Source: Apostichopus japonicus (taxonomy: Eukaryota > Echinodermata > Holothuroidea > Aspidochirotida > Stichopodidae). From it: 64,000 nucleotides of DNA. Numbering within the stretch: position 1 is the stretch's first letter; each line of letters begins with the position of its first letter. The DNA lies in assembly GCF_037975245.1 (NCBI RefSeq), contig NC_092564.1, forward strand, positions 28,566,984 to 28,630,983. Reading direction: 5' to 3'. Positions 52,722 to 64,000 of the stretch are shown piece by piece. Below the pieces are notes generated by a model. That model had not been told where the DNA came from and did no database searches. It worked only from the letters and a program-made list of their open reading frames with translations. The translations under genes and the position numbers were made by a program.

Positions 52722-53608
52722 CTGGAAATGATAAATTAAAATAAAATAAATCAACAAATTATAGAGTCCCATTAACCAAAGGTATACAGTCAACTAATAG
52801 CAGAACATGCGCATAAATTGATCTACACATCGTGCACTTAAACGCCTTCCACGTCACAAAAAGATTTTTCTGAATTATGGAGTTATCATATATATTATAC
52901 AGGCCAATGAATACAATACTGGATCGTGGAAGACATGGAAGTTGACTCATTCATTTTTTACTTCGAGTAAATTCAAATCGGAGCAAATAAATATAGGCTT
53001 ACTTTACGTCACCCTTGCCCCGGCGTCTGAAAATGTTCGCATCTTTAAGGTCATATGAAATGTGATTCATTTTGTTTTCTAGTTGATGCAGAGCAATATT
53101 CAAGGTATAAATGTTACTTTATTTAAATTTCTAACTCCTCGTCCCCCACACCTCTACATGTTGGTATAAAGTATAGCCTAGCTACCGTTGCTATAGGTTC
53201 GCTCTTCTAACAACAAAGCAAAGATAACTTACCAAAACTGGGTACTGAAAAATCAAGGGAAAAAAGAGAAGAAGATAAAACAATGGTGTGATTAATTTAA
53301 ACTATAGCCATTAATATGCCTAATATGTTCAAAAGCAACTTTACTCATCAGTAACAATTCCCCTTACAATGCGTGGGAAATCGAAGTTATATAAATTATA
53401 CATATTCATAGTGCGGTCGGTCAGCACTGTGTGATGCTGGACAGAAGTGGACATACGGGAAAGGGGTTGCAATATACACATCATGCATAATATATCTTAA
53501 CAGAAACAAGTGGTTTCACGTGTAAACATGTTGTTCCCATTTTGTTAATTGTAACATAGCCTTTGTATATAGCCTTTATATATATACACACACACACACA
53601 CACATATG

Positions 53609-53668
<60 letters not shown>

Positions 53669-56600
53669 CACCATACCTGGTTTGTAACAGATGTAATGAT
53701 ATCTCTCACTGCATAGTGCTTCTCTCCAACCAGACGTCGTTGCGTAAACGCAAGTGTTTGGTCCTACAGTGTCACCATGCTCTGGTTCCACCCAAAAACT
53801 GTTAACAAATAAATAAAACGCACTTTTATGCATCCATCATATCGAGTACTATCACGTGTATTCTTGTCAAGTACACAGTACACAGTGTAGATCGCTCCTC
53901 AACCTTTGGCCAAGATAGTATGTGGTACGTTTGTTTCTTTCAATGGGATTCGTGGTACACTCGAAGATACACCGTCGTAGCCATGTGGTTAAGTCACTCA
54001 TGTAAGGAGAATGATGTTGAGAGATGGGGGCAGTTATTTGACTTTGATTTGCCAAGAATTAATCTTTACTAAAGAGATCTTTCATTTTATTTATTTATAT
54101 TCTTTGTAACATGAGCCTCAGTAGATCTTTTCGGGACTTCAGTGCCAAACCGTACCACGTAGCAAGGTAACTGACAGATTGCCTAATGCAAGTAACCAAA
54201 AACAAACTATGCAGTATATTGGAAGAATCAAGTTGAAAACATGATCACCAACTATAGCTTAGACCATGGAGCTATTAACGATCAGCTAAGAATCAACATT
54301 GGATTCGTACAATCCATTTAATTGTTATTTATTGTTAAAACAATATATACAAGCTACAATAATTGTAATCTCCAGGCACTCTACCTATTCTCATTTAACA
54401 AGTACTGTGATAAGTATTTATTTACAATTATGAATTATGTGTTCCATGTGTCCATTTATTGTAATTATTTAATGTTAGAACGACTGTTGGAATTTGTCAC
54501 TGAAAAACCCAGAGAGCCAACATGCGTAGTGATTCCTTGCCACAATTTATATGAGAATGTGTCAATACTCATTTTTGGCTATTGTTACAAGCAGGATACG
54601 TGCATTAATGTGGACCTACATACAAGTATGAAGTTCATCCTAGTTGTAGTTTACAAGTTATCGCATGGACAGGGTTTTCAGGCTTTGACTTTAAATGACA
54701 TTTGTCCTCTATATAAGGTCTTTGTACTCACTAAGGTCAATAGACATACGTAGTAAGTTCTCTGTTGGTCTCAAGCAACATTTGACATCCAACAAAACAA
54801 CATCTTTATATTAGCTAAGGTGGACCTAGATTCAAACAAGCTTTAATTTAGGAGTAATAATTTTACAAACTTTTGACCACTATTAACTGCAAATGCCCAA
54901 TGGCCTCGACAAATCAATAGGGTTGCTTTGCTCGTTAGGGTGGATGTACATGTTTATACAATATTTTATAGACTGTCACCTGTATTGATCTTAAATGACA
55001 TTTGGCCTTTAAAAAGTCAATTTAGAGTTGTTGTAATCACCAAGGTACCTACCAACTATGAGGCTCAACTAAGAAGCACTCTTTAAATTATCGTGTTGAC
55101 AAGGTGTTCGGACTTTGACCTCTGCTGACCTCCAATCCACCTAACATATATGAACTTCAACCAAGACGTACTTGACTTATTGTGCTGATGACACCTATCA
55201 TTCTGAAAATCTAAGTGCATTTCAGGTCAAACAAACCTACAAACAAATACTGCAGAAGTGTATATTGGTTTAACTTATCTTGAGTATATTATGCTAACTT
55301 AACGTGTACACACAGTCACACACCCTCTCACTACCTCCTTCCTTCCTTCCTTTTACGTACGTCGAATGATATCAAAACAGCCTTAAAACATATATATGTG
55401 AACACTGAATGCCATTAAAATAGGCAACATTTTACTAACGTTACTGAATACTATAGTCTGTAGAGTGTTTGCACCTTTCTTGAAGTGAGCCAGCATGCCG
55501 ATGATTCTCGGATCAACTTCAAGATATGACATCTTGTACCAAGCTGCTGGTTTCCCAAAGTGATGTCACCTTTACTCTATACAGGGTGCTCCATGAGCAG
55601 ATCTTGATAATTTTCAAACTAATTTCAGGTTTTCAAGCTTTGTACGAAGAATTTACCAGTGTAATAACATTTTATTAATTTATGTCCACACCCATGTATT
55701 AACACTGTAAATGAAAGTTATAACAAGTATATAGTTTGGTCGAACAAACATTTCTATTGAATACAAGTTATATAATACTGGCTTTAAACTGGCATCGAAA
55801 GTAGACATTGCTTGCATTCTTCTGTCGAAAATTCTTATTGCAAAGAGTATATTGTATTTGGTAGACGATGCAATATTTTACTCGGGCAGATAATACTCTT
55901 GTTTGTTTTTTATTTATATATAATATATTATTATATATTATTTATTTATTATTATTTTTTGTGTGGTTGATTTTTGTCAGAAGACATCCACTATTCTACT
56001 ATGTTAACACAAGACATTTCGGAGTGTATACGATGCCAGTTACAACACCGCTATGTTTACTTATAGTACTCTATCAGGCAAAGTCATTATAAATTTAACG
56101 GCCTTAACAACGTTTATTTAAGAAACAAGAGGTTTGTAATTAAACGGAAATTACACTTTGTCTTCAGGGCTTAATTTGGCGATCCCTGTTTACCAAATAG
56201 AGTTTGTATAGACGTAGCAGAGATATGTTGTATGTTATGTTGTTTGCGTTGAAAGGTTTAGATCTTGATAAGGAAAGTCCATGGCGTAGTAATATTTGCT
56301 CTCTTATAAGCACTGATGCAAGGATGTACAGTCACGGCGTGTGTTTACAATCTCTCATGACGTCATTGTCTTTGGCCAATTTCTTTCCGCTTCGTTGTTG
56401 AGGAATTAACCTTATTCGTGTTGATAGAAAACAGGCTTATGTTCTACTTTGTAAATACCGTGGATAAGGTTGACAACTGGGAGGAATTCCCCTACCTGGA
56501 GAACTATATGAACAACAGTAATACAGTAACGACAGGAAGACTACCATGATACCGTGATCAATTCATACTGAGTTGTTTAGTTTATTCAACTGAACCTCTT

Positions 56601-59600
56601 TAAAATGGTTATTTTTAGATTTTATGGCAGAGACTACTACAAAATGACTGATAACAAAACGTTTTTTTTTTTATTTATTTCTTTTATAGGACCTACGATA
56701 CGTTCACATAATCAGAGTAATGGAATTCTTCCCTGCTGCAGGTTTAAATTCAAAACGTTTCCAAAAACAGCAGCGTTCCATGTTTAAGCTCCTCAATTTA
56801 TAGAAGTATATCAGCTTTGTCCCAAAATATGTTACATAATTATTCAAGTAATGGTAATGAACGTCTAAACTACAGCTAACACAGGAGCAGGTCCTTGATG
56901 CTAAACATGACGGGATGTGGTCCTAGGAACGTTCAAGCTGACTTCCATGTAAAGGGGGATTTGAGGGTGCCATTTTGAGGCATATTAAGGCTATATATTA
57001 GGTATATAATTAGGTTTATACACGCATGGTTGTACCAATAAAAACTTTAATTCTTTTCTGTTGTATTGAAAAGGCGGCCCCACGCTCAATACCCACCCTT
57101 CTCCTTTGGATATGTTGCTCTTCCAGTGCACATACTGAGATAGGCTATCTCATTGGCTAATTGAATCTACGTCATAGTAGGGTTTAGTACGATGGCAACT
57201 TCTTTGTAGTTTGTTACATGCTCAACCAGTGGGTGGGCATTGGCCGGGAGGTAGAAATTGTCCCACCTCCCATCCATGGATTTTTGACATTCAGCCGAGG
57301 AGTGTACCCTAATTGCATTAGACCAAGTTACCGACGGTAAACCCCCTTTTCAGCCTTACACAAAAAGCACTTATATATATTAGCACAGGTGTAACCCCCC
57401 CCCCCCCCTCACAGAAACCTTTGAAAACCTGTGCACGCCACTGTGTTGAACCATGGAGCTATAAAATGTTTATAGCTCCATGATTGAACTTAAAGATATG
57501 AGCATAACAATTTGGTACACACTGCAGCCTAGTGATGCCATTCATCAGTTAGCAAGAATAATCAACCAACATGGAACAGCTTAAATGTTTAACCAAATGT
57601 GAACACAATTTGGCAATATTGAGTACAAAGACCACATTGATATGATCCGTTTTATTAGTCGTGTTGTTGTTGTTGTTGTATTTTCCATCAGCTGCGACGG
57701 TGAATATTTAAACTTCGCTCTTGTTCATATCAATAAAGCTAGGTGTTGACTTGTACATGGTTAACGCTTCTGCTTGAGATAAAGGGTGAACTTTATACGG
57801 CAGTGCAAAGAGTAACCTTTGCACGAAATGCGCCAAGAGGTATGTTTATGTCTATTATCTAAAACAAGTTTAAACAAATATTCAGTAGTGTTCACCATAA
57901 CATATCGCAATATCTTAGTTGAATTACACATTTAAGTGGCCATATATATATATAGTGTCACGATTACTTTGTTAAGTCCATATGCAAGTTACTGTCAGAA
58001 CTCAGAAGAATTATCTGTAAGGTTTAAATGTTCAATGCATTTCCCATAAATATTCTGCTCTTTGTGAGCAATGTTTTACGTGGGAACATTTGGCTTATTT
58101 AAGTGACAAACCTAATATGATAGTATGAATTGAATGAGTCATTGTATTTTCGGTACTACACACAAATACATAGGGTCTTACTTCCTAAACCACAAATACA
58201 ATTCCTATATACATATAGGTATATATGACACATATGCAACGCATGCGCATATCACACATACACAAAGATCCTATGTCCTATCATACATATATAGAACCTA
58301 CATGACACAAACGTAAAGCATGTGTAGTCACACATAAAGAGATCCTATGTTTGTTTCATACCATCATATTAACTATCAAACAAACATATCTCACATAACA
58401 AATATGTCCTATCCTATCACACATATACACAGGGGCGTAGCGAGCGGGGGGGGTGTGGGGGGTGTCACACCCCCCCAATAATTTGGTCGCTGTCGGCAAA
58501 TTTCGGGTCTGTCGGCAAAAGGAGAAAAGGGGAAGAGAGCGGAAGGGGAAGAAAGAAGGAAAGCTGAATAGAGAAAAGGAGAACGGGAGCTTCTTCCGTG
58601 CCAAATTTGACTTAAATATGCACCAGATTGCATCTAAGGACGTTTCAAAACTAAAAATTTTCCAAATGGGAGGGGTATACCCCCTACCCTTAGACCCCTC
58701 CCCCATTTCAGTCACCACTTCCAGATCCGTCGGCAAATCAAATTTGACTTAAAATATGCACCAGATTGCATCTAAGGACGTTTCAAAACTAAAAATTTTC
58801 CAAATGGGAGGGGTAGACCCCCTACCCTTAGACCCCTCCCCCATTTCAGTCACCACTTCCAGATCCGTCGGCAAATCAAATTTGACTTAAAATATGCACC
58901 AGATTGCATCTAAGGACGTTTCAAAACTAAAAATTTTCCAAAGGGGAGGGGTAGACCCCCTCCCCTTAGACCCCTCCCCCATTTCAGTCACCACTTCCAG
59001 ATCCGTCGGCAAATCAAATTTGACTTAAAATATGCACCAGATTGCATCTAAGGACGTTTCAAAACTAAAAATTTTCCAAAGGGGAGGGGGACACCCCCTC
59101 CCCTTAGACCCCTCCCCAATTTCAGTCACCACTTCCAGATCCGTCGGCAAATCAAATTTGACTTAAAATATGCACCAGATTGCATCTAAGGACGTTTCAA
59201 AACTAAAAAATTGCCAAAGGGGAGGGGGACACCCCCTCCCCTTAGACCCCTCCCCCATTTCAGTCACCACTTCCAGATCCGTCGGCAAATCAAATTCTCC
59301 ACACCCCCCAACAAAAAGACCTTCGCTACGCCCCTGCATATACGCAGGTCCTATAAAACATATATACGTCCCATTATACATACGTAGCTCCTATGTCCTT
59401 TCACACAAACATAGGTCATATGACACATACCTAGGTCGAATGGTAATGTCACATACATGTGACCAAGACTTTATATTCTACCTCAAGTTATTTGGCCTTG
59501 GAAATGAATGTTCTTAGTTTATAGGTGGAAGTTATAGTAAGAAAACTCAAGTCCTGGATTTCACGACATAAATAATGCATGAAAATGTGACTTACAAATT

Positions 59601-62373
59601 GGAGGTGTTTGGGTGTGTGCCGTCGTCCCAATCATATACATTATTTGATTTGTAAAGACCTATCCACAGCTCATCTGATAAATCTAAGGAAGATATCTGT
59701 CTAACGACCCAATCCTGAAAGAAAGACATATAATGTTTTACTTTTACACAGTAGTTATACATTCCGCGACTAACGAATACTCTATACTAGAATGATGAAT
59801 AATTTCGCTCAGATCATAATAAGGAAAATTAACTGATCACATCAATCTGAATTAATTGTATCAATTAGCAAAAAGGGTAAAAAGCTGATCTCTATTACAG
59901 GTTCAGATTTATCTAGTTTTATACGGTAAGCCCTGACTGTTAATCTGGATGAAGTCAATTGGAATATAAATCTGGCCAATGTACAGGCCACGTTAACTAC
60001 CTTACTCCTTTCTCTCACTCTCTCCTATAGCTCACCGAACGAGACGAGAGTTCACAGCCTAATGGCGACTGTACATGCATAGGCTTAACTTAAGGCTTAA
60101 GAATTGAAAAACACTCATGTAAGTACATGTTTCTTGGTATTTCCTATTTCGTATTTGTATTTATTTTTATTTTTATTTTATTTCCAACTTTTTATTTCCT
60201 ATAATTGCATGTTGTATTGTTTACTACTCTAAGTTTGGGGGGAATTGACCCTTTAGAACACATAAGGCTCAGCGGTGAAAACAACTGGATTACGTAGCCT
60301 AGCACATAGTTCATTCGGTCAGTTCCTAAGATCAGCTAGCTCCCTGCTATAGGCTGCAACACAAAAACTCCATAGAACTGTTATTAACTTGTGAGAAGGC
60401 CTTGGCTTTGATAAACGACTTTAAGCAACCAACCATTTTCTTTTCATTCCTTTTGGTCTCAAATAACATGCTTACAATGTATTCCAAATTTGTCAATAAA
60501 TAACTGTTTTGCATGTCTGCCAATTACTGGCTGTCCTGATGTTTGTATGAAATTAGAAGAACAGGTTTTGGTCGAGTTATTAGAATTACAATAACAGTTA
60601 GGCCTGAACTGAGTAGTTGACGTCATCATCTAATTATAGCCTTAAAGGAGCATTCCATATCTTTCATATAGATTAAATGTGATTAACTTGAAAACCGGAA
60701 TAACCGGACACAAAGCTAGCACTCTGAGTGTCTTTTTCGTCGGTCTATGATTTTAAAGAATATATTGTTCTGCCTAAAATTATCTTTGCGTCACATACAA
60801 AATGCAAATTGGAAATGTTCAAATTTTGGAACTGTTTGTTTTATTATCATATGAAACTTTTTTGGGAATATTTTGATGACTTAATGTGAACCTTCAAAAT
60901 ATATCAATATATGTGCAAGTGATGTTTTTATTTTCTTAGTGACTTTTATTTCTGAGACAAACCAATTCATTACGAGGAAGTCAATTTGCGTTTTAGGGCG
61001 CTATACAAGGGGGTCATAAAACATAAGGATCATATCCTGTTGAAAAGTGTGAGAAAGTGTATGGTACATCCCGAACGCACATTAGTAGACATTTTGGGAT
61101 TACTTTGAGATATTGATCAACGATCACAATAATTAACCATTGCCCTAAACGTAGCGCGGAGCCAACGTGGCACCCCACCCCCCCCCCCCTCCTACACATT
61201 TTAGAGGCCCCTCATATTTCAGCTGTCTTTAAATGCAGCCAGTGTCTTATAAAGGTGGGCGACCATGCATGATAGATCAGCGAGATTTGAATACGTGAGA
61301 TGTGTTGACCTGATATTCATACCGAACAGAAATACCAAACACTGGGGCAGTGCTAACACTGCGGTTATGACTAACAACACTATTGTGGGGATATCGTTAA
61401 ATGTGGCAGTGACGTTAGCTAACTAGTAATGTCATGACCCCCCCCCCCAACACACACACACCCACACTCAAACCTGCGTCCACATGCTCACAAGCTAATT
61501 TCGTCAGCGGAATTCACTGAGAAACTTGTTACTAAATATGGAAAGAATTAAGAATAAAGACAAACGAGGTGATTTTATCTTCATGCGTCACCATGAGAAT
61601 GACTATATAGGCCTACACAATGGCAGCCCTATACATAACCTGATTTTTCAAGACACACTATATAGATAGTATAAACATTTGCACATAGCACTCAACTCCA
61701 ACCCGGGCACGAGCCCCATGCATTACAGGCACCACGTACTACCATAAGAATGTAATCAAAGATATATAAATTACTTACCCATGTATCTTGATCTTCGATA
61801 GCTGTTAGGTTCGCAGACCTGTCATCGCATTCCGTTCTAGCATTACTCCAGTTTTCTTTATTTGTGCCGCTAAAAAGTTCACTGAACAAGTAACAATTGT
61901 CGTGGTAGATTTTCCATTTGTCATCGCACACGTTATCGGAAGTAACCCCTAAATAAAATAAAATAAGACATAGAAATAAAGTATGACCCGTGTCCCACTT
62001 GTTGCAATTCTTTAATCAGTGTACAGAGACACACGTATTGCATTTCGCTCTTCAACTGTCATCCTCTTGAATTCCAACTTTCTATTCCTCACGAGAAGAT
62101 TTTTAGTTTATTTCAAGCTGCTAAAAACATATATTAATATATACATCATAGTGGTCATTACTTTATGTATATACAGGCCTTTGCTGTTCGTGTATAATAG
62201 ACGCATATGCCTCGCAATTGTATAGGTATAGGACTATAACTTATTCTTCCAAAAATGGACAATTGAAAAAAAATACTACAAAGAATACGAAAGTTATAGG
62301 ACTCACCCTCAAATAAGCAGACCATGGAAATTAGCCCTATAATAATAATATATAATCCTTGGTTAAGCTCCAT
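52435..62373 (-). CDS. Single-pass C-type lectin-like receptor, six coding exons
   Basis: Joined exons are 62373-62307, 61948-61779, 59714-59596, 53798-53677, 53244-53233 and 52721-52435, all on the minus strand. They total 777 nt and encode 258 residues. Every intron is GT-AG and the phases are 1, 0, 2, 1, 1. Seen in the product: a hydrophobic signal peptide (about 1-22), a long-form C-type lectin-like domain (about 30-156), a transmembrane segment (about 168-191) and a charged cytoplasmic tail (about 195-258). Domain hallmarks are six cysteines (30, 41, 63, 135, 148, 156), which by family rules pair 30-41, 63-156 and 135-148, and the WIGL core at 96-99. N-glycosylation sequons lie at N69 (NLT) and N115 (NTS). 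The canonical EPN/QPD and WND calcium/sugar motifs read EPE (123-125) and WRE (143-145), so classical sugar binding is doubtful. By family, the likely role is cell-surface recognition; the ligand is unknown. The transcript has not been seen; the model rests on splice logic and homology. Confidence 0.88.
53233..53244 (-). CDS. Lectin-like receptor exon 5: 12-nt microexon
   Basis: Twelve bases, TACCCAGTTTTG, lie between a strong pyrimidine-rich acceptor (TTTTTCAG) and a consensus donor (GTAAGT). Phase is 1 in and 1 out. It inserts V-P-S-F between the lectin domain and the transmembrane segment. Skipping it would keep the frame and join K-P to A-S-W, so it could be an alternative cassette. It is too short to show as an open frame and rests on splice signals and phase agreement alone. 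Confidence 0.65.
53576..53667. repeat. (AC)n-(AT)n microsatellite abutting exon 4 of the lectin-like gene
   Basis: An AC run of about 20 bases is followed by an AT run of about 60 bases. It ends only about ten bases from the exon 4 donor site, so length changes could bear on splicing. Confidence 0.95.
53677..53798 (-). CDS. Lectin-like receptor exon 4: C-terminal half of the domain
   Basis: Acceptor TTGTTAACAG precedes 53798 and donor GTATGG follows 53677. Phase is 2 in and 1 out. It encodes residues 119-159, with WVEPE, then C135, GWREALC (C148) and YHYIC (C156), which closes the domain. The Ca2+/sugar tripeptide position reads EPE, not EPN or QPD, and the WND position reads WRE. The donor site is followed within about ten bases by a long (AT)n tract. 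Confidence 0.9.
53799..58429. other. Intron 3 of the lectin-like gene, left part
   Basis: Non-coding by the gene model. It contains a diverged repetitive stretch at about 54600-55250 with recurring AAATGACATTTG and CAAGGT-type motifs, CCTT repeats at about 55340 and a poly-C run at about 57397. A 143-codon plus-strand frame (54322-54753) overlaps the repetitive stretch and resembles nothing I recognise. Confidence 0.6.
56955..57030. repeat. Dispersed repeat fragment in intron 3
   Basis: GGATTTGAGGGTG, CATTTTGAGGCATATTAAGG and CTATATATTAGGT match the fragment at 51700-51800. Confidence 0.5.
58430..59336. mobile_element. 907-bp hAT-like element in intron 3 of the lectin-like gene
   Basis: The terminal repeats CAGGGGCGTAGCGA are identical over 14 bases at both ends. 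The flanks CATATACA and CATATACG match at 7 of 8, consistent with an 8-bp duplication. Most of the interior is a 137/138-bp tandem array. It sits 259 bp from the exon 3 donor, on the intron side. There is no transposase; it is non-autonomous. Confidence 0.8.
58606..59297. repeat. 137/138-bp tandem array, five units, inside the hAT-like element
   Basis: Units start at TTTGACTTAAAATATGCACC (58606, 58743, 58881, 59019, 59157) and end near CGTCGGCAAATCAAA. They are nearly identical, differing mainly in GAGGGG/GAGGGGG runs and single substitutions, so expansion was recent. Each unit contains facing GGGGAGGGG and CCCCTCCCC blocks that could pair. Confidence 0.9.
59596..59714 (-). CDS. Lectin-like receptor exon 3: WIGL core of the domain
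   Basis: A pyrimidine-rich acceptor ending TTTCTTTCAG precedes 59714, and donor GTAAGT follows 59596. Phase is 0 in and 2 out, giving residues 80-118 plus two bases. It encodes the domain's most diagnostic stretch, ELWIGLYKS, followed by YDWDDGTHP, equivalent to the family's W.DG segment. The sequon NTS lies at 115-117. A hAT-like element ends 259 bp downstream in intron 3. Confidence 0.9.
60270..60790. repeat. Dispersed repeat, copy 2, in intron 2 of the lectin-like gene
   Basis: Shares CAGTTCCTAAGATCAG, GCAACACAAAAACTCCATAG, AAAGGAGCATTCCATATC, GAAAACCGGAATA and CTAGCACTCTGAG with 50195-50610. It lies wholly within the intron between exons 2 and 3. Confidence 0.55.
61779..61948 (-). CDS. 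Lectin-like receptor exon 2: N-terminal half of the C-type lectin-like domain
   Basis: The acceptor TTTATTTAG precedes 61948 and the donor GTAAGT follows 61779. Phase is 1 in and 0 out, giving residues 23-79. It contains the extra N-terminal cysteine pair (C30 and C41 in a CDDKW...NCYLFS context) of long-form domains. It also carries the first helix pattern NWSNARTEC, with C63, followed by NLTAIE. This order matches the opening of canonical C-type lectin domains. Intron 1 is short, at 358 bp. Confidence 0.9.
62307..62373 (-). CDS. Lectin-like receptor exon 1: start codon and signal peptide
   Basis: The exon encodes 22 residues plus one base, ending at a GTGAGT donor (phase 1). The peptide begins MELNQG and continues with a Y-I-I-I-I-G-L-I hydrophobic run typical of a secretory signal. 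The start at 62373 has a good context, with A at -3 and G at +4. The reading frame stays open upstream to 62529, with further in-frame ATGs. Those starts would add about 52 polar residues in front of the signal sequence, so I chose the inner ATG. The 5' UTR and promoter are not evident; I see no convincing TATA box upstream. Confidence 0.8.
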
Positions 62374-64000
62374 TATATAGGTGAGTTCCAGTCCAAGCGT
62401 CGACCCAGGCTGTGTAAACGTTCGTTCAGTGCGTGTGTGGGATCGAACGAGTATTTTAACGAACTGGTAAACGGTCCACTTAGGAGTCTCCTTCAGTACC
62501 AGTGTGTCAGAGATCATACAGTACATCACTTGTCAACACAACAAAACGTCTTGACACTGATGTTTACAACTGCCATAAATCTTCTTTCATGTAGGCTTTA
62601 TATAATGCGGATTGTATAGTTGTTTACAGAATGCATATATTGTGACCTGGATATATGGTAACGCTTTTAGTAGACAGTTAAATATGACTTATAATATTTT
62701 ACACCATTGAATGGACTTGATTGACAAAACTCGTTCTATAACTTAATCGTTTACCGCGTTCATTACCGTAACGAGAACCTGTCCCTAGGGAAACTATTAC
62801 CTTTCTAGATGAACCCTTTTGTAAACAAGCTGACCAAGGAAGTGAAATAAGTTTAACACGTACGTTACGTAGTTAAATACTACATATTAATATAGTCTTG
62901 CACGTAGAGATACACCGAATTGCTGGGAAATGTTACTGAAACGGTTCAGATGTCATGGAACGGCCGGCCGAATGTTTTATTTCTGGTTCAGTTCAATTGG
63001 TTGTGTAAAACTGAGAATATCACATTGCTGTTTCTCTGCAGTCTACAGTAACTGGTATGGAGACTCTTATACACTATATTGAGTACTTAAGCAATATCAA
63101 GAAATACACTTCAAAACTATGCATACAGTTATTAAGATATAAAACTAGATGAACTTAGTACCTTCCACGGCATGCAGCTATCTATATATAGCACCACAAT
63201 GCCATAGATTCTACCAATGGCAAATCGAAACTGAAATTAAATACGCTTTTCCGTTACCTTAGGTATTATCGATATTAAAAGACATTAATATATTTTTTTT
63301 ATATAATCAGGAGGGCGTCCTGATCCACTGATATCCATGATTTTGGCAACAATCAAAAAAGTCGCGATTTTGGGCCAAATTAGGAGAAAACAAAATTGGG
63401 GGCTAAACATCCAGTATCTGAGATTGGTCAGGATGCCTTTTATGGTCATCCAGGGTCCCAGTGGATGATTTACAACTTGTTGAACTTGTGTAAGAGAACC
63501 ACATTTAGGAGAAAAAGCCTGTTGTTTTTTGTGGAGGTCAGAGTTCATATGGGTTCAAAATGTGAAAACCTTGTGAACATGATATCTCATGGAGGGAAGC
63601 TTGGACCAGTCTAATATTTAGTATGTAGTTGCGACATGTTCTGTACAAGAAGCATATCGTTTTTGGACTCACCAGACGCCAAACAGCCTGGGTAAATGTT
63701 GTGTAAATTGTAGTAAGTTAGGCAAAACAGTCATGACTGCGCGCCCTTAAGGTGGCATTCTCCTAATAGCGTCTATATCAATCCGCCGCAAGTGTTCTCC
63801 TTCATGAAAAGTGTCAATTAGGAGCAGGAGAACAACTTTTTGTGCTATGTTATCAACTAGGATGTGTTTTTTTTTTGTGGCTTGGATGTTAAATAACATG
63901 AATGGAAGCATATGTGGTTAAAAAATATGGGTAAATTGAGGCAAGTTTAGACCAGTTTAGCCCTCCCATGAGCAGCGTACGAAGATTGTTTACGACTGAG
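62374..64000. other. Region upstream of the lectin-like gene
   Basis: It should hold the gene's 5' UTR and promoter, but no TATA box or other decisive element is visible. From about 63270 the sequence has a repeat-like character, with AGGTCAGAGTTCATATGGGT and TTAGGAGAAAA motifs recurring. No other gene is evident. Confidence 0.5.

Noticed and set aside
54322-54753. 143-codon plus-strand open frame
   Set aside because: It lies in the large intron of the lectin-like gene, overlaps a diverged repetitive stretch and has no recognisable motif or domain.
58356-59517. Open frames of 70-126 codons on both strands
   Set aside because: They run through the hAT-like element and its 137/138-bp tandem units.

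Overview
The window looks like animal genomic DNA: AT-rich, mostly non-coding, rich in (AT)n microsatellites, poly-G/poly-C tracts, minisatellites and short inverted-repeat transposons, with a spliced gene whose introns follow GT-AG rules. Together with a tRNA-derived SINE, hAT-type miniature elements and frequent TAGGCCTA-like motifs, this suggests a marine invertebrate, perhaps an echinoderm such as a sea cucumber. The species assignment is inference; nothing in the sequence proves it.

One clear protein-coding gene is present. On the minus strand, from 62373 down to 52435, six exons join into a 258-residue single-pass membrane protein: signal peptide, one C-type lectin-like domain, a four-residue juxtamembrane piece supplied by a 12-nt microexon, a transmembrane helix and a charged cytoplasmic tail of about 64 residues. 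All splice phases agree and the coding exons sum to 777 nt (258 codons plus stop). Its 5.8-kb third intron carries a 907-bp hAT-like element with an internal 137/138-bp tandem array.

The second notable object is a 4.79-kb terminal-inverted-repeat element (9747-14540). It has a 3-bp ACT duplication at its ends and dense palindromic AGACTGA/TCAGTCT subterminal repeats. On its minus strand it carries one plausible intact first coding exon and, downstream, a decayed exon with stops. It also holds a 103-bp MITE, a 264-bp duplication and a 42-bp minisatellite.

The rest, in order: an inverted repeat (357-920); a tRNA-derived SINE (7354-7651); minisatellites of about 60 bp (18640-19700), 52 bp (23364-24305) and 22 bp (41225-41815); a nest of hAT-like elements (27127-28751) with 8-bp target-site duplications; a long-range inverted repeat (30687-32333); an (AT)n tract inside a 40-bp-arm hairpin (35297-35448); and a 430-bp direct repeat (43303 and 46553). 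I find no supportable gene in the remaining space. The many short open frames there run through microsatellites, minisatellites or transposons, or resemble nothing I know.
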